Below are positions 1-12,770 of a stretch of DNA of 64,000 bases, piece after piece. Each line of letters opens with the position of its first letter. Position 1 is the stretch's first letter. Origin of the DNA: Ornithinimicrobium sufpigmenti (GTDB lineage Bacteria; Actinomycetota; Actinomycetes; Actinomycetales; Dermatophilaceae); NCBI RefSeq assembly GCF_004322775.1, contig NZ_CP036403.1:1-64000 (forward strand), read 5' to 3'. Below the pieces are notes generated by a model. It ran no database searches. It saw nothing but the letters and a program-made list of their open reading frames with translations, and had not been told where the DNA came from. Made by a program: the position numbers and the translations under genes.

Positions 1-130
1 TCAGTGTGCACCCAGCCGCCCTCCGGTGGCACACGACACGCCGCGAGGGCAGCGAATCCTCCCCGGGGCTACTTGCGGGCCACGGCCTCGGCTTGTTAGC
101 GTCGGCGCTTCCGACCCGTTCATCCACCGG

Positions 131-151
131 TCTTCCACATCCTGTGGATAA
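131..151. promoter_or_regulatory. DnaA boxes upstream of dnaA
   Basis: A perfect DnaA box on the minus strand (TGTGGATAA, 143-151) lies next to a one-mismatch box (TCTTCCACA, 131-139), about 60 bases before the dnaA start. Boxes in this position are known to mediate DnaA autoregulation in many bacteria; that role here is inferred. Confidence 0.6.
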
Positions 152-207
152 CTCTGGGGATGGCTCGTTGTCCCGTGTCAAACACCAGAGAGGGGCTGTG
201 CCCGCCC

Positions 208-1647
208 ATGAGCCCGCTCCCGGTCGACCACCAGGCCATCTGGCAGCGGGTGGTCTCCGACCTGGAGAAGAACGGGCTCCAGCCCCGGGAACGCGCCTTC
301 CTCCGGCTGACCAGGTTGCTCGGGCTGCTGGACAGCAACGCCCTCCTTGCGGTGCCCTACCCGCACACCAAGGAGATGCTCGAGACCACCCTGCGTCGGC
401 CCATCGAGGACTCGCTGTCCCGAGAGCTGGGGCACGACGTCCGGCTGGCGATCACCGTCGACGAGGACCTGCGCAAGGCCGTCGACGACGACAGTGACGA
501 CGTGGCCAGCGACCATTCCGTGGACTCCCGCGGGCCAGGCGCTGTCCCGGGAGCTGCCGTGCCGCAGACTCCGGCGGGTCCCGCCGGCCCGGCCGTCACG
601 GGGGTCGCCGACGACGCTCGGCTGAACCCGAAGTACACCTTCGACACCTTCGTCTCCGGACCCTCGAACCGGTTCGCGCACGCCGCCTCCCTGGCGGTGG
701 CCGAGTCCCCGGCCCGTGCCTACAACCCGCTGTTCATCTACGGCGAGTCCGGACTGGGCAAGACGCACCTGCTGCACGCCATCGGGCACTACGCCCGCAG
801 CCTCTACCCCGGGGTGCGGGTGCGCTACGTGAACTCCGAGGAGTTCACCAACGACTTCATCAACAGCATCCGCGACGAGAAGGCGGGCGCCTTCCAACGG
901 CGGTACCGCAACGTGGACTTCCTCCTCATCGACGACATCCAGTTCCTGCAGGGCAAGGAACAGACGGTCGAGGAGTTCTTCCACACCTTCAACACCCTGC
1001 ACAACAGCGAGAAGCAGGTCGTGATCACCTCCGACCAGCCGCCCAAGCGCCTCTCCGGCTTCGCCGAGCGCCTGCGCAGCCGCTTCGAGTGGGGGCTGCT
1101 CACCGACGTCCAGCCGCCCGACCTGGAGACCCGGCTGGCGATCCTGCGCAAGAAGGCGGCGCAGGAACGCATGCAGATGCCGGACGACGTCCTGGAGCTG
1201 ATCGCCACCCGGATCACCACCAACATCCGGGAGCTGGAGGGCGCCCTCATCAGGGTGATGGCCTTCGGGTCCCTGTCCGGGCAGCCGGTCACCAACGACC
1301 TCGCGCAGCACGTCCTCAAGGACATCGTCCCGGGCAGCGACCCCTCCCGGATCACCGTCACGACGATCATCGACGAGGTCTCGGACTACTTCCAGATCAC
1401 CAAGGACGAGCTCTGCGGGACATCCCGCTCCCGCACCCTGGTCAACGCCCGGCAGATCGCGATGTACCTGTGCCGCGAGCTCACCGAGCTCTCGCTGCCC
1501 AAGATCGGGCAGGCGTTCGGCGGTCGTGACCACACCACGGTGATGCACGCCGAGCGCAAGATCCGCACCCAGATCGGCGAGCGGCGGGCCCTCTACGACC
1601 AGATCGCCGAGCTGACCGGCATCATCCGCAAGGCCTCTGCTCGCTGA
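208..1647 (+). CDS. dnaA: Chromosomal replication initiator DnaA
   Basis: DnaA binds 9-mer boxes at oriC and opens the duplex to start replication. With the ATG at 208 (purine-rich AGAGAGGGG upstream) the protein is 479 aa, slightly short for an actinobacterial DnaA because the linker after domain I is short. Seen: the N-terminal helicase-loading domain, a low-complexity Pro/Ala/Gly linker (about residues 105-135), Walker A GESGLGKT at 179-186, Walker B LLIDDIQF, and the C-terminal box-binding signature [14 protein letters not shown]. An in-frame ATG at 160 would add 16 unconserved residues and was rejected. oriC and dnaN follow directly, the standard arrangement. Confidence 0.97.
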   Translation: MSPLPVDHQAIWQRVVSDLEKNGLQPRERAFLRLTRLLGLLDSNALLAVPYPHTKEMLETTLRRPIEDSLSRELGHDVRLAITVDEDLRKAVDDDSDDVASDHSVDSRGPGAVPGAAVPQTPAGPAGPAVTGVADDARLNPKYTFDTFVSGPSNRFAHAASLAVAESPARAYNPLFIYGESGLGKTHLLHAIGHYARSLYPGVRVRYVNSEEFTNDFINSIRDEKAGAFQRRYRNVDFLLIDDIQFLQGKEQTVEEFFHTFNTLHNSEKQVVITSDQPPKRLSGFAERLRSRFEWGLLTDVQPPDLETRLAILRKKAAQERMQMPDDVLELIATRITTNIRELEGALIRVMAFGSLSGQPVTNDLAQHVLKDIVPGSDPSRITVTTIIDEVSDYFQITKDELCGTSRSRTLVNARQIAMYLCRELTELSLPKIGQAFGGRDHTTVMHAERKIRTQIGERRALYDQIAELTGIIRKASAR

Positions 1648-2185
1648 CCCGCGCTGGTCGAGCAGCCGCCCGGACCTCTCACTGTCCCCGGTTTATCCAC
1701 AGGTTGTGGATGAGCTGTGCATTGTTGACTTCCGTTCACCTTCGTCACATCCGTCCCGCCGGATCCGTGTCTCGCTCGGCTTGGAAGCCCCTCTGGGGAT
1801 GTGCACAAGGTTGTGGACAGGATGCGGATTTGCGCAGGTCAGGCTGGGGACGGGCGGTGCACGACCCGGTATGTCGTGGGGACGGAGCGGCGCCGTCCAC
1901 ACCCGCGGGGTGGTCGTCCACCGGGGTGTCCAGAAGGCATACACAGGCTGGCGGGTGGTGCAGAGGCGGTGCTTCACGCGGGGCCACCTGCACGGATGGC
2001 CGATCGGCCGAGGAGTTATCCACAGTGTCCACAGGCCCGATGACGACGACGAATCCCTAGAACGAAGCACAGTGTCATCCACGTCCCTGGGGCTCAGGGC
2101 GCCCGAGGCCGTGGGACACCATGGCGGGGGACGTGGCAGAGTTGGCATCCCACATCCATGTCCTGACCGCCGAAGGGCCACCGTC
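1648..2185. other. oriC: oriC (dnaA-dnaN intergenic origin)
   Basis: This 538-bp gene-free gap between dnaA and dnaN carries a cluster of DnaA boxes. Perfect TTATCCACA copies lie at 1693-1701 and 2016-2024. One-mismatch boxes lie at 1705-1713 (minus strand), 1812-1820 (minus strand) and 2025-2033. No long AT tract stands out as the unwinding element, which is common in high-G+C actinobacteria. Position and box clustering both support origin function. Confidence 0.88.
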
Positions 2186-3319
2186 GTGAAGTTTCGTGTC
2201 GAGCGTGATGTCCTCTCCGAGGCCGTCGCCTGGGTCGTCCGCGGCCTGAGCAACCGTCCCCCCGTGCCGGTCCTGGCCGGTGTGCTGCTGACGGCCGACG
2301 AGGAGGGCACGCTCACCTTCTCCGCCTACGACTACGAGGTCTCCGCCACGGTGACCGTCGAGGCCGATGTCGAGGAGGGTGGGCAGGTCCTGGTCCTGGG
2401 CAAGCTGCTCGCCGACATCTCCCGCAACCTGCCGGTCAAGCCGGTACAGGTGGCGACCGAGGGGGCCAAGGTGCAGCTCACCTGCGGCTCCAGCCGGTTC
2501 TCGCTGATCCAGATGCCGGTGTCGGACTACCCGCAGCTGCCGGCACAGGCCCAGCCGAGCGGGTCCATCCCCGGCGACGTCTTCACCCAGGCGGTGCAGC
2601 AGGTCTCCATCGCTGCCGACCGCGGCGACACGCTGCCGATCCTCACGGGGGTCCGCGTCGAGGTCGACGGCGAGAAGGTCACCCTGCTGGCCACCGACCG
2701 CTACCGCCTGGCGATGCGCGAGCTGACCTGGAACCCCGGCACCTCCGACGCCAGCCACATCAGCCTGATCCCGGCCCGGACCCTGTCCGAGACCGCCAAG
2801 GCGCTGGGTGCCGCCGGCTCGGTCGACGTCGCCTTCGGCGACGCCTCGCGCAGCGACGGCCTGGTCGGTTTCGAGGCCGGCCAGCGACGGACCACCACCC
2901 GCCTGCTGGACGGCGAGTACCCCAAGGTCACCTCCATCTTCCCCACCTCGGTGGACACGGTCGCGGTCGTGGACACCCAGGGCCTCATCGAGGCGGTCCG
3001 CCGCGTCGCCCTCGTCGCCGAGCGCAACACGCCGATCCGGCTGCGCTTCACCGAGGACCACGTCGCCATCGAGGCCGGCACCGGTGACGACGCACAGGGC
3101 AGCGAGGCCGTCGAGGCCACCCTCACCGGGCCGCCCGTCGAGATCGCCTTCAACCCCCAGTTCCTGCTCGACGGACTGGGCGTCCTCGGTGCCCCGTACA
3201 CCCGCCTGGCCTTCACCCAGCCCTCGCGACCCGCCGTCATCTCCGGGCAGAAAGAGGTCGACGGAGACTCCGACGAGTCCTACCGCTACGTCCTGATGCC
3301 GGTGCGGTTCGCCGGCTGA
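2186..3319 (+). CDS. dnaN: DNA polymerase III beta sliding clamp
   Basis: The beta clamp encircles DNA and tethers polymerase III and other repair or replication enzymes. From GTG 2186 the product is 377 aa, the usual length; reading begins VKFRVERDVLSEAVAWVVRG, the canonical N-terminus. The reading frame stays open upstream into oriC, but that part is not clamp-like, which decides the start. All three clamp domains are recognisable, and the C-terminus YRYVLMPVRF matches the family. Confidence 0.97.
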   Translation: MKFRVERDVLSEAVAWVVRGLSNRPPVPVLAGVLLTADEEGTLTFSAYDYEVSATVTVEADVEEGGQVLVLGKLLADISRNLPVKPVQVATEGAKVQLTCGSSRFSLIQMPVSDYPQLPAQAQPSGSIPGDVFTQAVQQVSIAADRGDTLPILTGVRVEVDGEKVTLLATDRYRLAMRELTWNPGTSDASHISLIPARTLSETAKALGAAGSVDVAFGDASRSDGLVGFEAGQRRTTTRLLDGEYPKVTSIFPTSVDTVAVVDTQGLIEAVRRVALVAERNTPIRLRFTEDHVAIEAGTGDDAQGSEAVEATLTGPPVEIAFNPQFLLDGLGVLGAPYTRLAFTQPSRPAVISGQKEVDGDSDESYRYVLMPVRFAG

Positions 3320-3408
3320 CCCGAGCCCGCCGACGGGCCACGCCGGCCCGCGCGCGGCAACCCTCGACATACCCCATCCCCATCCCACCCCCACGACGAG
3401 GAGTCACG

Positions 3409-4515
3409 ATGAGAATCGGCATGATCGGCCTGGGCAAGATGGGTGGCAACATGCGCGAGCGGCTGCGCCGCGCTGGCCACCACGTGGTCGGTTACGACCT
3501 GGACGAGAGCCTGCGGGACGTCGGCAGCCTGCCGGAGCTGGTCGAGGCGATCGACAACGACGGCTTGCGGGTGGTGTGGGTCATGGTCCCGCACGGCAAG
3601 CCCACCCGGTCCACGGTGGAGGACCTCGCCGAGCTGCTCACCGAGGGTGACCTGGTCATCGAGGGCGGCAACTCCAAGTACACCGAGGACCTCGAGCTCG
3701 ACGCGCTGCTGGCGCCGAAGGGCATCGGCTACCTGGACTGCGGCGTCTCCGGCGGCATCTGGGGGCTGGAGAACGGCTACGGGCTGATGGTCGGCGGCCG
3801 TGCCGAGGACGTCGAGAAGGCGATGCCGATCTTCGACGCGTTGCGTCCGGAGGGACCGCGCGAGGAAGGGTTCGTGCACGCCGGCGAGGTCGGTGCCGGG
3901 CACTACGCCAAGATGGTGCACAACGGCATCGAGTACGGCCTCATGCACGCCTACGCCGAGGGTTACGAGCTGCTCGCCGCCAAGGACATCGTCAAGGACG
4001 TCCCGGGCTGCTTCCAGGCCTGGAGCCGGGGCACCGTGGTCCGCTCCTGGCTGCTGGACCTCGCGGTCAAGGCGCTGGAGGAGACCCCCGGCCTGGAAGG
4101 GGTCAGCGAGTACACCACCGACTCCGGCGAGGGCCGTTGGACCCTCGAGGAGGGCATCGAGATGGCGGTGCCGATGCCCGTGCTCGCCGCGGCGCTCTTC
4201 GCCCGGTTCGCCTCCCGTCAGGAGAACTCCCCGGCCATGCAGATGGTCGCGGCCCTGCGGGGGCAGTTCGGCGGGCACGCGGTGCAGATGCTCGACGGCC
4301 ACGACGCGGGCCAGGTGGAGGTCCACCAGGGCGCGGAGCCGAAGCACGACGCGGATCGTGCGCGGGTGGACCAGGGCGGCGGACCCGGTGGACAGGGCGG
4401 TGACGTCAGGGCGGCCGAGGGCGCCGACGACGCCGGTCCCTCCTCCGGGAGCGGGTCCACCGGCGGACCCGTCGGCCCCACCTCGGGCACCGGTGACGTC
4501 GACGACCGGGGCTAG
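3409..4515 (+). CDS. gnd: 6-phosphogluconate dehydrogenase (decarboxylating)
   Basis: This enzyme oxidises and decarboxylates 6-phosphogluconate to ribulose-5-phosphate in the pentose phosphate pathway. The N-terminal Rossmann motif GMIGLGKMGGNM, the phosphogluconate-binding segment DCGVSGGIWGLENGYGLMVGG (split here only for description) and the catalytic region GHYAKMVHNGIEYGLM are clear. A strong GAGGAG Shine-Dalgarno precedes ATG 3409. Length is 368 aa against about 300 for this short Gnd subtype. The excess is a Gly/Ser/Asp-rich tail of about 65 residues after FGGHAVQ. It sits between dnaN and recF, as in many actinobacteria. Confidence 0.93.
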   Translation: MRIGMIGLGKMGGNMRERLRRAGHHVVGYDLDESLRDVGSLPELVEAIDNDGLRVVWVMVPHGKPTRSTVEDLAELLTEGDLVIEGGNSKYTEDLELDALLAPKGIGYLDCGVSGGIWGLENGYGLMVGGRAEDVEKAMPIFDALRPEGPREEGFVHAGEVGAGHYAKMVHNGIEYGLMHAYAEGYELLAAKDIVKDVPGCFQAWSRGTVVRSWLLDLAVKALEETPGLEGVSEYTTDSGEGRWTLEEGIEMAVPMPVLAAALFARFASRQENSPAMQMVAALRGQFGGHAVQMLDGHDAGQVEVHQGAEPKHDADRARVDQGGGPGGQGGDVRAAEGADDAGPSSGSGSTGGPVGPTSGTGDVDDRG

Positions 4516-4539
4516 CAGCCAGCCCCAGGCGCCACGTCT

Positions 4540-5904
4540 GTGCACCTTTCTCACCTCTCCCTCGCCGACTTCCGCAGCTACCCCTCCGCCGACGTCGACC
4601 TCACGCCCGGCGTGACCGTCCTGCTCGGCCGCAACGGGCAGGGCAAGACGAACCTCGTGGAGGCGGCCGGGTATGTGGCCACCCTGGCCTCCCACCGCGT
4701 CGCCCAGGACGCCCCGCTGGTCCGGGCGGGGGCCGAGTCGGCCATCGTCCGCGCCACCGTCGTGCGTGAGGGCCGTGAGTCGCTGGTGGAGCTGGAGATC
4801 CTGCCCGGACGGGCCAACAAGGCCCGGCTCAACCGGGCGCCCGTCACCCGCCAGCGCGAGGTGCTCGGCACGCTGCGCACCGTGCTGTTCGCCCCGGAGG
4901 ACCTGGCGCTGGTCAAGGGCGACCCGGCCGAGCGGCGGCGTCTCCTGGACGAGCTGCTGGTGGCCCGGCAGCCGCGGTGGGCGGGGGTGCGGGCCGACTA
5001 CGACAAGGCCGTACGGCAGCGCGGGGCCCTGCTGAAGTCGGCGGCCCACCTGTGGCGCGAGCCGGGCCGGTCGAGCGGGTCGAGTGTGTCGAGGGGATCA
5101 GGAGCACGCACCGGGTCCGGACCCCGGTTGTCCCCGGGGGAGACCCTGGAGGAGGCTCGGGCGTCGGCGCTCGCCACGCTGGCGGTCTTCGACGAGCAGC
5201 TGGCGCAGATCGGCGGGGCGCTGCTCTACGCCCGGCTGCGGCTGCTGCGCGATCTCCGCCCCTACCTCGCCCAGGCGTACCGGACGATCAGCGACAGCGA
5301 GGCGGCCGCCGAGGCGACCTACCGCTCCTCCCTCGACCCGCAGTCCCCCGTGGCGCAGCAGGTTGCTGCCGGCCAGGTCCCCGGCCAGGACGAGCTCGTG
5401 GCGGCCATCCTCGCCACGATCGAGCAGGTGCGCCGTCAGGAGCAGGAGCGCGGGGTCTGCCTCGTCGGCCCGCACCGGGACGACCTGGTCCTCACGCTCG
5501 GCGAGCTGCCCGCCAAGGGCTACGCCAGCCACGGCGAGTCCTGGAGCCTGGCCCTGTCCCTGCGGCTGGCCGGCTTCCACCTGCTGCGTCATGACCTGGG
5601 CACGGACCCGGTGCTGGTCCTGGACGACGTCTTCGCCGAGCTCGACGTCGGTCGGCGGGAGCGGCTGGCCGAGCTGGTCGCCGACTGCGAGCAGGTGCTG
5701 GTGACCGCGGCGGTGGCCGCGGACGTGCCGGCCCAGCTGCTCGGCACTGACGGCCGGGTGCTGGACGTGGTGCTGGGTTCGGTCACGCCGCGCGAGGCGG
5801 GGGCGGGTGAGGATCCCGATGATCCCGACGATCCCGACGAGCGCCAAGGAACTGCCGGGGTTGCTGCTGGAGCAGCGGCGCCGGAGGACCCGGGGTCCCG
5901 GTGA
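4540..5904 (+). CDS. recF: DNA replication and repair protein RecF
   Basis: RecF is an SMC-like ATPase that helps load RecA at gaps during recombinational repair. Seen: N-terminus [14 protein letters not shown], Walker [10 protein letters not shown], a signature-like segment and the late Walker [13 protein letters not shown]. At 454 aa it is longer than most RecF proteins, owing to a Ser/Gly-rich insertion (about residues 168-205) and an acidic Asp/Pro-rich C-terminal tail. Start is GTG 4540. The stop overlaps the next gene by four bases (GTGA), so the two are probably translationally coupled. Confidence 0.95.
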   Translation: MHLSHLSLADFRSYPSADVDLTPGVTVLLGRNGQGKTNLVEAAGYVATLASHRVAQDAPLVRAGAESAIVRATVVREGRESLVELEILPGRANKARLNRAPVTRQREVLGTLRTVLFAPEDLALVKGDPAERRRLLDELLVARQPRWAGVRADYDKAVRQRGALLKSAAHLWREPGRSSGSSVSRGSGARTGSGPRLSPGETLEEARASALATLAVFDEQLAQIGGALLYARLRLLRDLRPYLAQAYRTISDSEAAAEATYRSSLDPQSPVAQQVAAGQVPGQDELVAAILATIEQVRRQEQERGVCLVGPHRDDLVLTLGELPAKGYASHGESWSLALSLRLAGFHLLRHDLGTDPVLVLDDVFAELDVGRRERLAELVADCEQVLVTAAVAADVPAQLLGTDGRVLDVVLGSVTPREAGAGEDPDDPDDPDERQGTAGVAAGAAAPEDPGSR

Positions 5905-6410
5905 CCGAGCAGGAGCCGCCCGACCCGCTGCACGCCGCCCGGGAGGCGCTGGCGCGGGCCAGACGCTCGGCCCGGGAGAAAGGGCTGCGGCCCGGGTCAC
6001 CGGCGTCCGCGGGACGGCGGCGCGGCGTGGGACAGGCGCCGGCCACCCGTTCCGGCCGCGACCCGCTCCTGGTCGGCGACGAGGTCGAACGGCTGGTCGC
6101 CAGCCGGGGCTGGGACGCGGAGGTGCAGGTCGGCTCCGTGGTGGGCCGGTGGCCCGCGATCGTCGGCGACCAGGTCGCCCGCAACGTGGAGGTGATCGCC
6201 TTCACGGGCACCATCCTCACCGTCCGGGCCAGGTCCAGCGCCTGGGCCACCCAGATGCGCCTGCTCCAGTCCTCGGTCCTGGCCCGGATCGAGGCGGAGG
6301 TGGGGGCCGGGGTGGTGACCGACATCCAGGTGCAGGGACCGGCCGGGCCACACTGGCGCAAGGGTCCGTTGTCGTCCGGCGGCCCCGGCCCGCGGGACAC
6401 CTACGGCTGA
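5901..6410 (+). CDS. DUF721 / DciA family protein
   Basis: This 169-aa protein belongs to the DUF721 (DciA-like) family. DciA proteins help load the replicative helicase DnaB in bacteria lacking DnaC; the actinobacterial members are less well characterised, so the exact role is inferred. Residues about 55-165 ([12 protein letters not shown] through the C-terminus) hold the KH-like DUF721 domain, preceded by a basic, Ala/Arg-rich N-terminal region. The GTG start at 5901 lies within the recF stop (GTGA overlap). The recF - DUF721 - gyrB order is standard for actinobacteria. Confidence 0.85.
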   Translation: MTEQEPPDPLHAAREALARARRSAREKGLRPGSPASAGRRRGVGQAPATRSGRDPLLVGDEVERLVASRGWDAEVQVGSVVGRWPAIVGDQVARNVEVIAFTGTILTVRARSSAWATQMRLLQSSVLARIEAEVGAGVVTDIQVQGPAGPHWRKGPLSSGGPGPRDTYG

Positions 6411-6511
6411 GTGGTGATGGCTGAGGGTGACGTCAGAGCGAGGACAGAGGCAGATACGCGCGGAGCGGGCGGCGAGCCGGTGAGGGTGCGGGTGCGAGGG
6501 GGGAGTCCTGA

Positions 6512-8869
<2,358 letters not shown>

Positions 8870-8937
8870 GGGGTCGCGCGACGACCCGCCCGCCCTATAT
8901 ACCTGCCTGCCTGAACCACGACGACACAAGGTGACCG

Positions 8938-11673
8938 ATGGCTGACGACGAGACCCCAGACCTGCCGCAGAACCCCGACCCCACGACCGCGAAGGTCGAC
9001 CGCTCGCCCGGGGAGATCGACAAGGTCGACATCGTCGACCTCAACACCGAGATGCAGCGCAGCTACATCGAGTACGCGATGAGCGTGATCGTCTCCCGGG
9101 CGCTGCCGGACGTGCGCGACGGTCTGAAGCCGGTGCACCGGCGCGTGCTCTACGCCATGTATGACGGCGGCTACCGTCCCGACCGCGGTTTCTCCAAGTG
9201 CGCGCGCGTCGTCGGCGACGTCATGGGCAACTACCACCCGCACGGTGACTCGGCGATCTATGACGCCATGGTGCGGCTGGTCCAGCCGTGGTCGCTGCGC
9301 TACCCGCTGATCCAGGGCCAGGGCAACTTCGGCACCCCGGGCGACGAGGGCGCCGCCGCCCCGCGGTACACCGAGGCACGGATGGCGACGCTGGCCATGG
9401 AGATGGTGCGCGACATCCGCGAGGACACCGTCGACATGGTCGACAACTACGACGGGCGCAACAAGGAGCCCTCGGTCCTGCCCTCCCGGTTCCCGAACCT
9501 GCTGGTCAACGGCTCGGCCGGCATCGCGGTCGGGATGGCGACCCAGATCCCGCCGCACAACCTGCGCGAGGTCGCGTCCGGCGCACAGTGGCTGCTGGAG
9601 CACCCGGAGGCCACCCGTGAGGAGCTGCTGGAGAAGCTGCTCGAGCTCATCCCCGGCCCCGACTTCCCCACCGGCGCCCTCATCATGGGCAAGAAGGGCA
9701 TCGAGGACGCCTACCGCACCGGCCGTGGCTCGATCGTCATGCGGGCCGTCGTCGAGGTCGAGGAGATCCAGGGCCGCACCTGCCTGGTCGCGACCGAGCT
9801 GCCCTACCAGGTCAACCCCGACAGCCTGGCCAAGAAGATCGCCGAGCTGGTCAAGGACGGCCGGATCCACGGGATCGCCGACCTGCGCGACGAGAGCTCC
9901 GGTCGGACCGGCCAGCGGCTGGTCATCGTGCTCAAGCGGGACGCGGTCGCCAAGGTCGTGCTCAACAACCTCTTCAAGCACACGCAGCTGCAGCAGAACT
10001 TCGGCGCCAACATGCTGGCGCTGGTCGACGGGGTGCCGCGCACCCTGCCGATCTCCGCCTTCGTCCGGCACTGGGTCGACCACCAGGTCGAGGTCATCGT
10101 CCGGCGGACCCGCTACCGCCTGCGCGACGCCGAGGAGCGCATCCACGTCTACCGGGGCTACCTGAAGGCCCTGGACCAGCTCGACGAGGTCATCGCACTC
10201 ATCCGTCGCAGCCCCAGCGCGGACGAGGCCCGGGAAGGGCTGATGGCGCTGCTGGAGATCGACGAGATCCAGGCCCGGGCGATCCTGGACCTGCAGCTGC
10301 GCCGCCTGGCCGCCCTGGAGCGCCACGAGATCCAGCAGCGTCACGACGAGCTGCAGGCGATGATCAGCCAGTACGAGGCGATCCTGGCCTCGCCGGAGCG
10401 TCAGCGGGAGATCGTCTCCGAGGAGCTGACCGAGATCGTCGACAAGTACGGCGACGACCGGCGGTCCACGATCGTGCCCTTCGCCGGCGACATGTCGATG
10501 GAGGACCTCATCCCCGAGGAGGACGTGGTCGTCACGATCACCCGCGGGGGCTACGTCAAGCGCACCCCGGTGCGGGAGTACCGTGCCCAGAACCGTGGCG
10601 GCAAGGGTCGCCGCGGGGCGGCGCTGCGGGCGGACGACGTGGTGGAGCACTTCTTCGTCACCAACACCCACCAGTGGATGCTCTTCTTCACCAACCAGGG
10701 CCGGGTCTACCGGGCCAAGGCGTACGAGTTCCCCGAGGGCGGGCCGACCGGCAAGGGTCAGCACGTGGCCAACCTGATGGCCTTCCAGCCGGACGAGCGG
10801 ATCCGGCAGGTGCTGACCATCGAGGACTACGAGCAGGAGCCGTACCTGGTGCTGGCCACCCGCAACGGCCTGGTGAAGAAGACCCGGCTCACCGACTACG
10901 ACTCCCGCCTGTCCCGCGGCCTCATCGCGATCAACCTGCGCGAGGGTGACGAGGTCGTGGGTGCCGCGCTGGCGTCGGCGCAGGACGACGTGGTGCTCGT
11001 CTCCCGCGGCGGCCAGTCGGTCCGCTTCACCGCCACCGACGAGGCGCTGCGCCCCATGGGCCGCGCCACCTCCGGCGTGACGGGTATGAAGTTCCGCCGG
11101 GAGGACCAGCTGCTCGCCATGCAGGTCGTGCCGCAGGGTGAGGACCCCTATCTCTTCGTCGTCTTCGAGACCGGGATGGCCAAGCGCACGCCGGTCTCCC
11201 AGTACCGCGTCCAGGGCCGCGGCGGCCTGGGCATCAAGGTGGCCAAGACCAACGGCAAGGGCGGCGACCTGGTCGGTGCCCTGACCGTCCATGAGGGCGA
11301 CGAGGTCATGGTCGTCATGGAGCGAGGCAACGTCGTGCGCTCCCCCATCGACCAGGTGCGCTCCACCGGCAGGGACACCGCCGGCGTCATCTTCGCCACC
11401 CCGGGCCGGGGCGACTCGATCGTGGCCGTGGCCCGCAACCCCGAGGCCACCGCGGAGGTGGAGGAGGAACTGGAGACGGCCTTTGCCGAGGCCGAGGCCG
11501 CTGAGGAGCTCGCCGAGGAGCTGGTGGAGGACCACACGGTGGACGGCGCGGATGACGGCCCGGGCGCTGACGATGCCGTACCGTCGGAAGGGTCCGAGGC
11601 ACACCTGGTCACGGACCTGCCGGACGCCGAGGAGGCGTCCGAGGACGATGACGGCACAGGAGACGATGCATGA
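8938..11673 (+). CDS. gyrA: DNA gyrase subunit A
   Basis: GyrA cleaves and reseals DNA through an active-site tyrosine (Y144 in APRYTEARM) and wraps DNA with its C-terminal beta-pinwheel, which bears the GyrA box-like [10 protein letters not shown]. The quinolone-determining region reads GDSAIYDAM, with Ser105 and Asp109 at the positions of E. coli S83 and D87, so no common resistance substitution is visible. The protein is 911 aa. After the pinwheel it carries an acidic Glu/Asp/Ala tail of about 80 residues. The stop overlaps the next start by four bases (ATGA). Confidence 0.97.
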   Translation: MADDETPDLPQNPDPTTAKVDRSPGEIDKVDIVDLNTEMQRSYIEYAMSVIVSRALPDVRDGLKPVHRRVLYAMYDGGYRPDRGFSKCARVVGDVMGNYHPHGDSAIYDAMVRLVQPWSLRYPLIQGQGNFGTPGDEGAAAPRYTEARMATLAMEMVRDIREDTVDMVDNYDGRNKEPSVLPSRFPNLLVNGSAGIAVGMATQIPPHNLREVASGAQWLLEHPEATREELLEKLLELIPGPDFPTGALIMGKKGIEDAYRTGRGSIVMRAVVEVEEIQGRTCLVATELPYQVNPDSLAKKIAELVKDGRIHGIADLRDESSGRTGQRLVIVLKRDAVAKVVLNNLFKHTQLQQNFGANMLALVDGVPRTLPISAFVRHWVDHQVEVIVRRTRYRLRDAEERIHVYRGYLKALDQLDEVIALIRRSPSADEAREGLMALLEIDEIQARAILDLQLRRLAALERHEIQQRHDELQAMISQYEAILASPERQREIVSEELTEIVDKYGDDRRSTIVPFAGDMSMEDLIPEEDVVVTITRGGYVKRTPVREYRAQNRGGKGRRGAALRADDVVEHFFVTNTHQWMLFFTNQGRVYRAKAYEFPEGGPTGKGQHVANLMAFQPDERIRQVLTIEDYEQEPYLVLATRNGLVKKTRLTDYDSRLSRGLIAINLREGDEVVGAALASAQDDVVLVSRGGQSVRFTATDEALRPMGRATSGVTGMKFRREDQLLAMQVVPQGEDPYLFVVFETGMAKRTPVSQYRVQGRGGLGIKVAKTNGKGGDLVGALTVHEGDEVMVVMERGNVVRSPIDQVRSTGRDTAGVIFATPGRGDSIVAVARNPEATAEVEEELETAFAEAEAAEELAEELVEDHTVDGADDGPGADDAVPSEGSEAHLVTDLPDAEEASEDDDGTGDDA

Positions 11674-12407
11674 GCACCACGCACGACCCGTCGGGGGGCC
11701 GGTCCTCGTCGTCGGAGGGTGACCCCGGCTCCGAGGGCCGGACGGGCGAGGGGTCCGGTGCGGACCAGGACCGCTCGGCCGCCGAACGGATGCGGGACGG
11801 CGCCATGGCGCGGACCGCGCAGGGTCGTGACCTCGCTGCACGCAAGGCCCGCGCGTTGCGCGGCACGACCGCGGGGCTGGCTTCCGGGTCGGCTGCCGGC
11901 GCGACCGCCGGCCGCGGCGGGCAGCAGGGTGCTCAGCGAACCGCGACCGCCGGTGGTGCACCGGGCAGCCGCCCTGGTGGCTCCGCGCCCCGGCCCGGCG
12001 GCCAGCGTCCGGCGTCGCGGCCGCCGCGGCGGGGTGCACCGCGCAGGGTGCGGCTCACCGCGCAGCGGATCGACCCGTGGTCGGTGCTGAAGATCAGCTT
12101 CCTGGTCTCGGTCGCGCTGGGCATCGCGGGTGTCGTCATGGTGGCCGTGCTGTGGACCGTGCTGTCGGGGATGAACGTCTTCTCCACGGTCAACGAGTTC
12201 CTCGCGCAGGTGACCAGCGGTGAGACCGGCGGTCCCTCGATCAACCTCGAGGACTACCTCGGCTTCACCCGGGTGACCGCCCTGGCGGCCGTGCTGGGCA
12301 TCCTCAACGTCTTCCTGCTGACCGCCCTGGCCACGCTCACCGCCTTCCTCTACAACATCTGCGCCGCCCTCGTCGGCGGCGCCCAGCTGACCCTCTCCGA
12401 CGAGTAA
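11670..12407 (+). CDS. DUF3566 membrane protein
   Basis: This 245-aa protein has a long disordered, Ala/Gly/Pro/Arg-rich cytoplasmic N-terminus (about residues 1-125) followed by the DUF3566 domain. The domain contains two membrane segments, one at about residues 148-172 ([19 protein letters not shown]) and one near the C-terminus ([19 protein letters not shown]). Members sit directly after gyrA across actinobacteria, including M. tuberculosis Rv0007. No biochemical function is established. It is coupled to gyrA by an ATGA overlap. Confidence 0.88.
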   Translation: MSTTHDPSGGRSSSSEGDPGSEGRTGEGSGADQDRSAAERMRDGAMARTAQGRDLAARKARALRGTTAGLASGSAAGATAGRGGQQGAQRTATAGGAPGSRPGGSAPRPGGQRPASRPPRRGAPRRVRLTAQRIDPWSVLKISFLVSVALGIAGVVMVAVLWTVLSGMNVFSTVNEFLAQVTSGETGGPSINLEDYLGFTRVTALAAVLGILNVFLLTALATLTAFLYNICAALVGGAQLTLSDE

Positions 12408-12430
12408 GACCGGCCCCGGCCCCGGACCGA

Positions 12431-12518
12431 GCGCACCATTCGCACCGACCGGGCGCACCATTCGCACCGACCGGGCGCACCATTCGCACCGACCGGGCGC
12501 GCGATTCGCACCGTCCGG
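12431..12518. repeat. Four tandem 22-bp repeats
   Basis: Four head-to-tail 22-bp units occupy 12431-12452, 12453-12474, 12475-12496 and 12497-12518. Each begins GCGCACCATTCGCACC. Units two and three are identical, and the fourth differs at three positions. They fill the gap between the convergent DUF3566 gene and XRE regulator gene. There is no spacer between units, so this is not a CRISPR. Confidence 0.9.
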
Positions 12519-12524
12519 GCGCGC

Positions 12525-12764
12525 TCAGCTGCCCAGGCGTGGGAACGGCTCGAGGGAGAAGATCACCTCGACCGGCACCTCGAAGTAGGCGGCCAGGCTC
12601 AGCGCCAGGTGCAGGGACGGGGCATACTCGCCGCGCTCCAGGTAGCCGACGGTCTGGTAGTGCACACCCAGGGCCTCGGCGAGCTCGCGGCGGCTGATCC
12701 CCCGCTCGGCGCGCAGCATGGCGATGCGGTTGTGGATGGACTCGGACGACGACGCAGTGACCAT
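12525..12764 (-). CDS. XRE-family transcriptional regulator
   Basis: This 79-aa single-domain protein has the short YozG/YgzD-type HTH_3 fold: IHNRIAMLRAERGISRRELA, then ALGVHYQTVGYLERGEYAP (recognition helix VHYQTVGYLE) and a C-terminal PVEVIFSLEPF tail. Such regulators commonly sit in operons with ABC-2 transporters. Here it is the third gene of a minus-strand operon, 6 bp after the permease stop. It may bind the palindrome upstream of the operon, but that is inference. Confidence 0.88.
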   Translation of the reverse strand: MVTASSSESIHNRIAMLRAERGISRRELAEALGVHYQTVGYLERGEYAPSLHLALSLAAYFEVPVEVIFSLEPFPRLGS

Positions 12765-12770
12765 CCGCCC

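Noticed and set aside
160..207. Upstream in-frame start for dnaA
   Set aside because: The added residues are not DnaA-like, and ATG 208 has the better-placed ribosome binding site.
12431..12518. Short CRISPR array
   Set aside because: The units are contiguous with no spacers and no cas genes are in the window.
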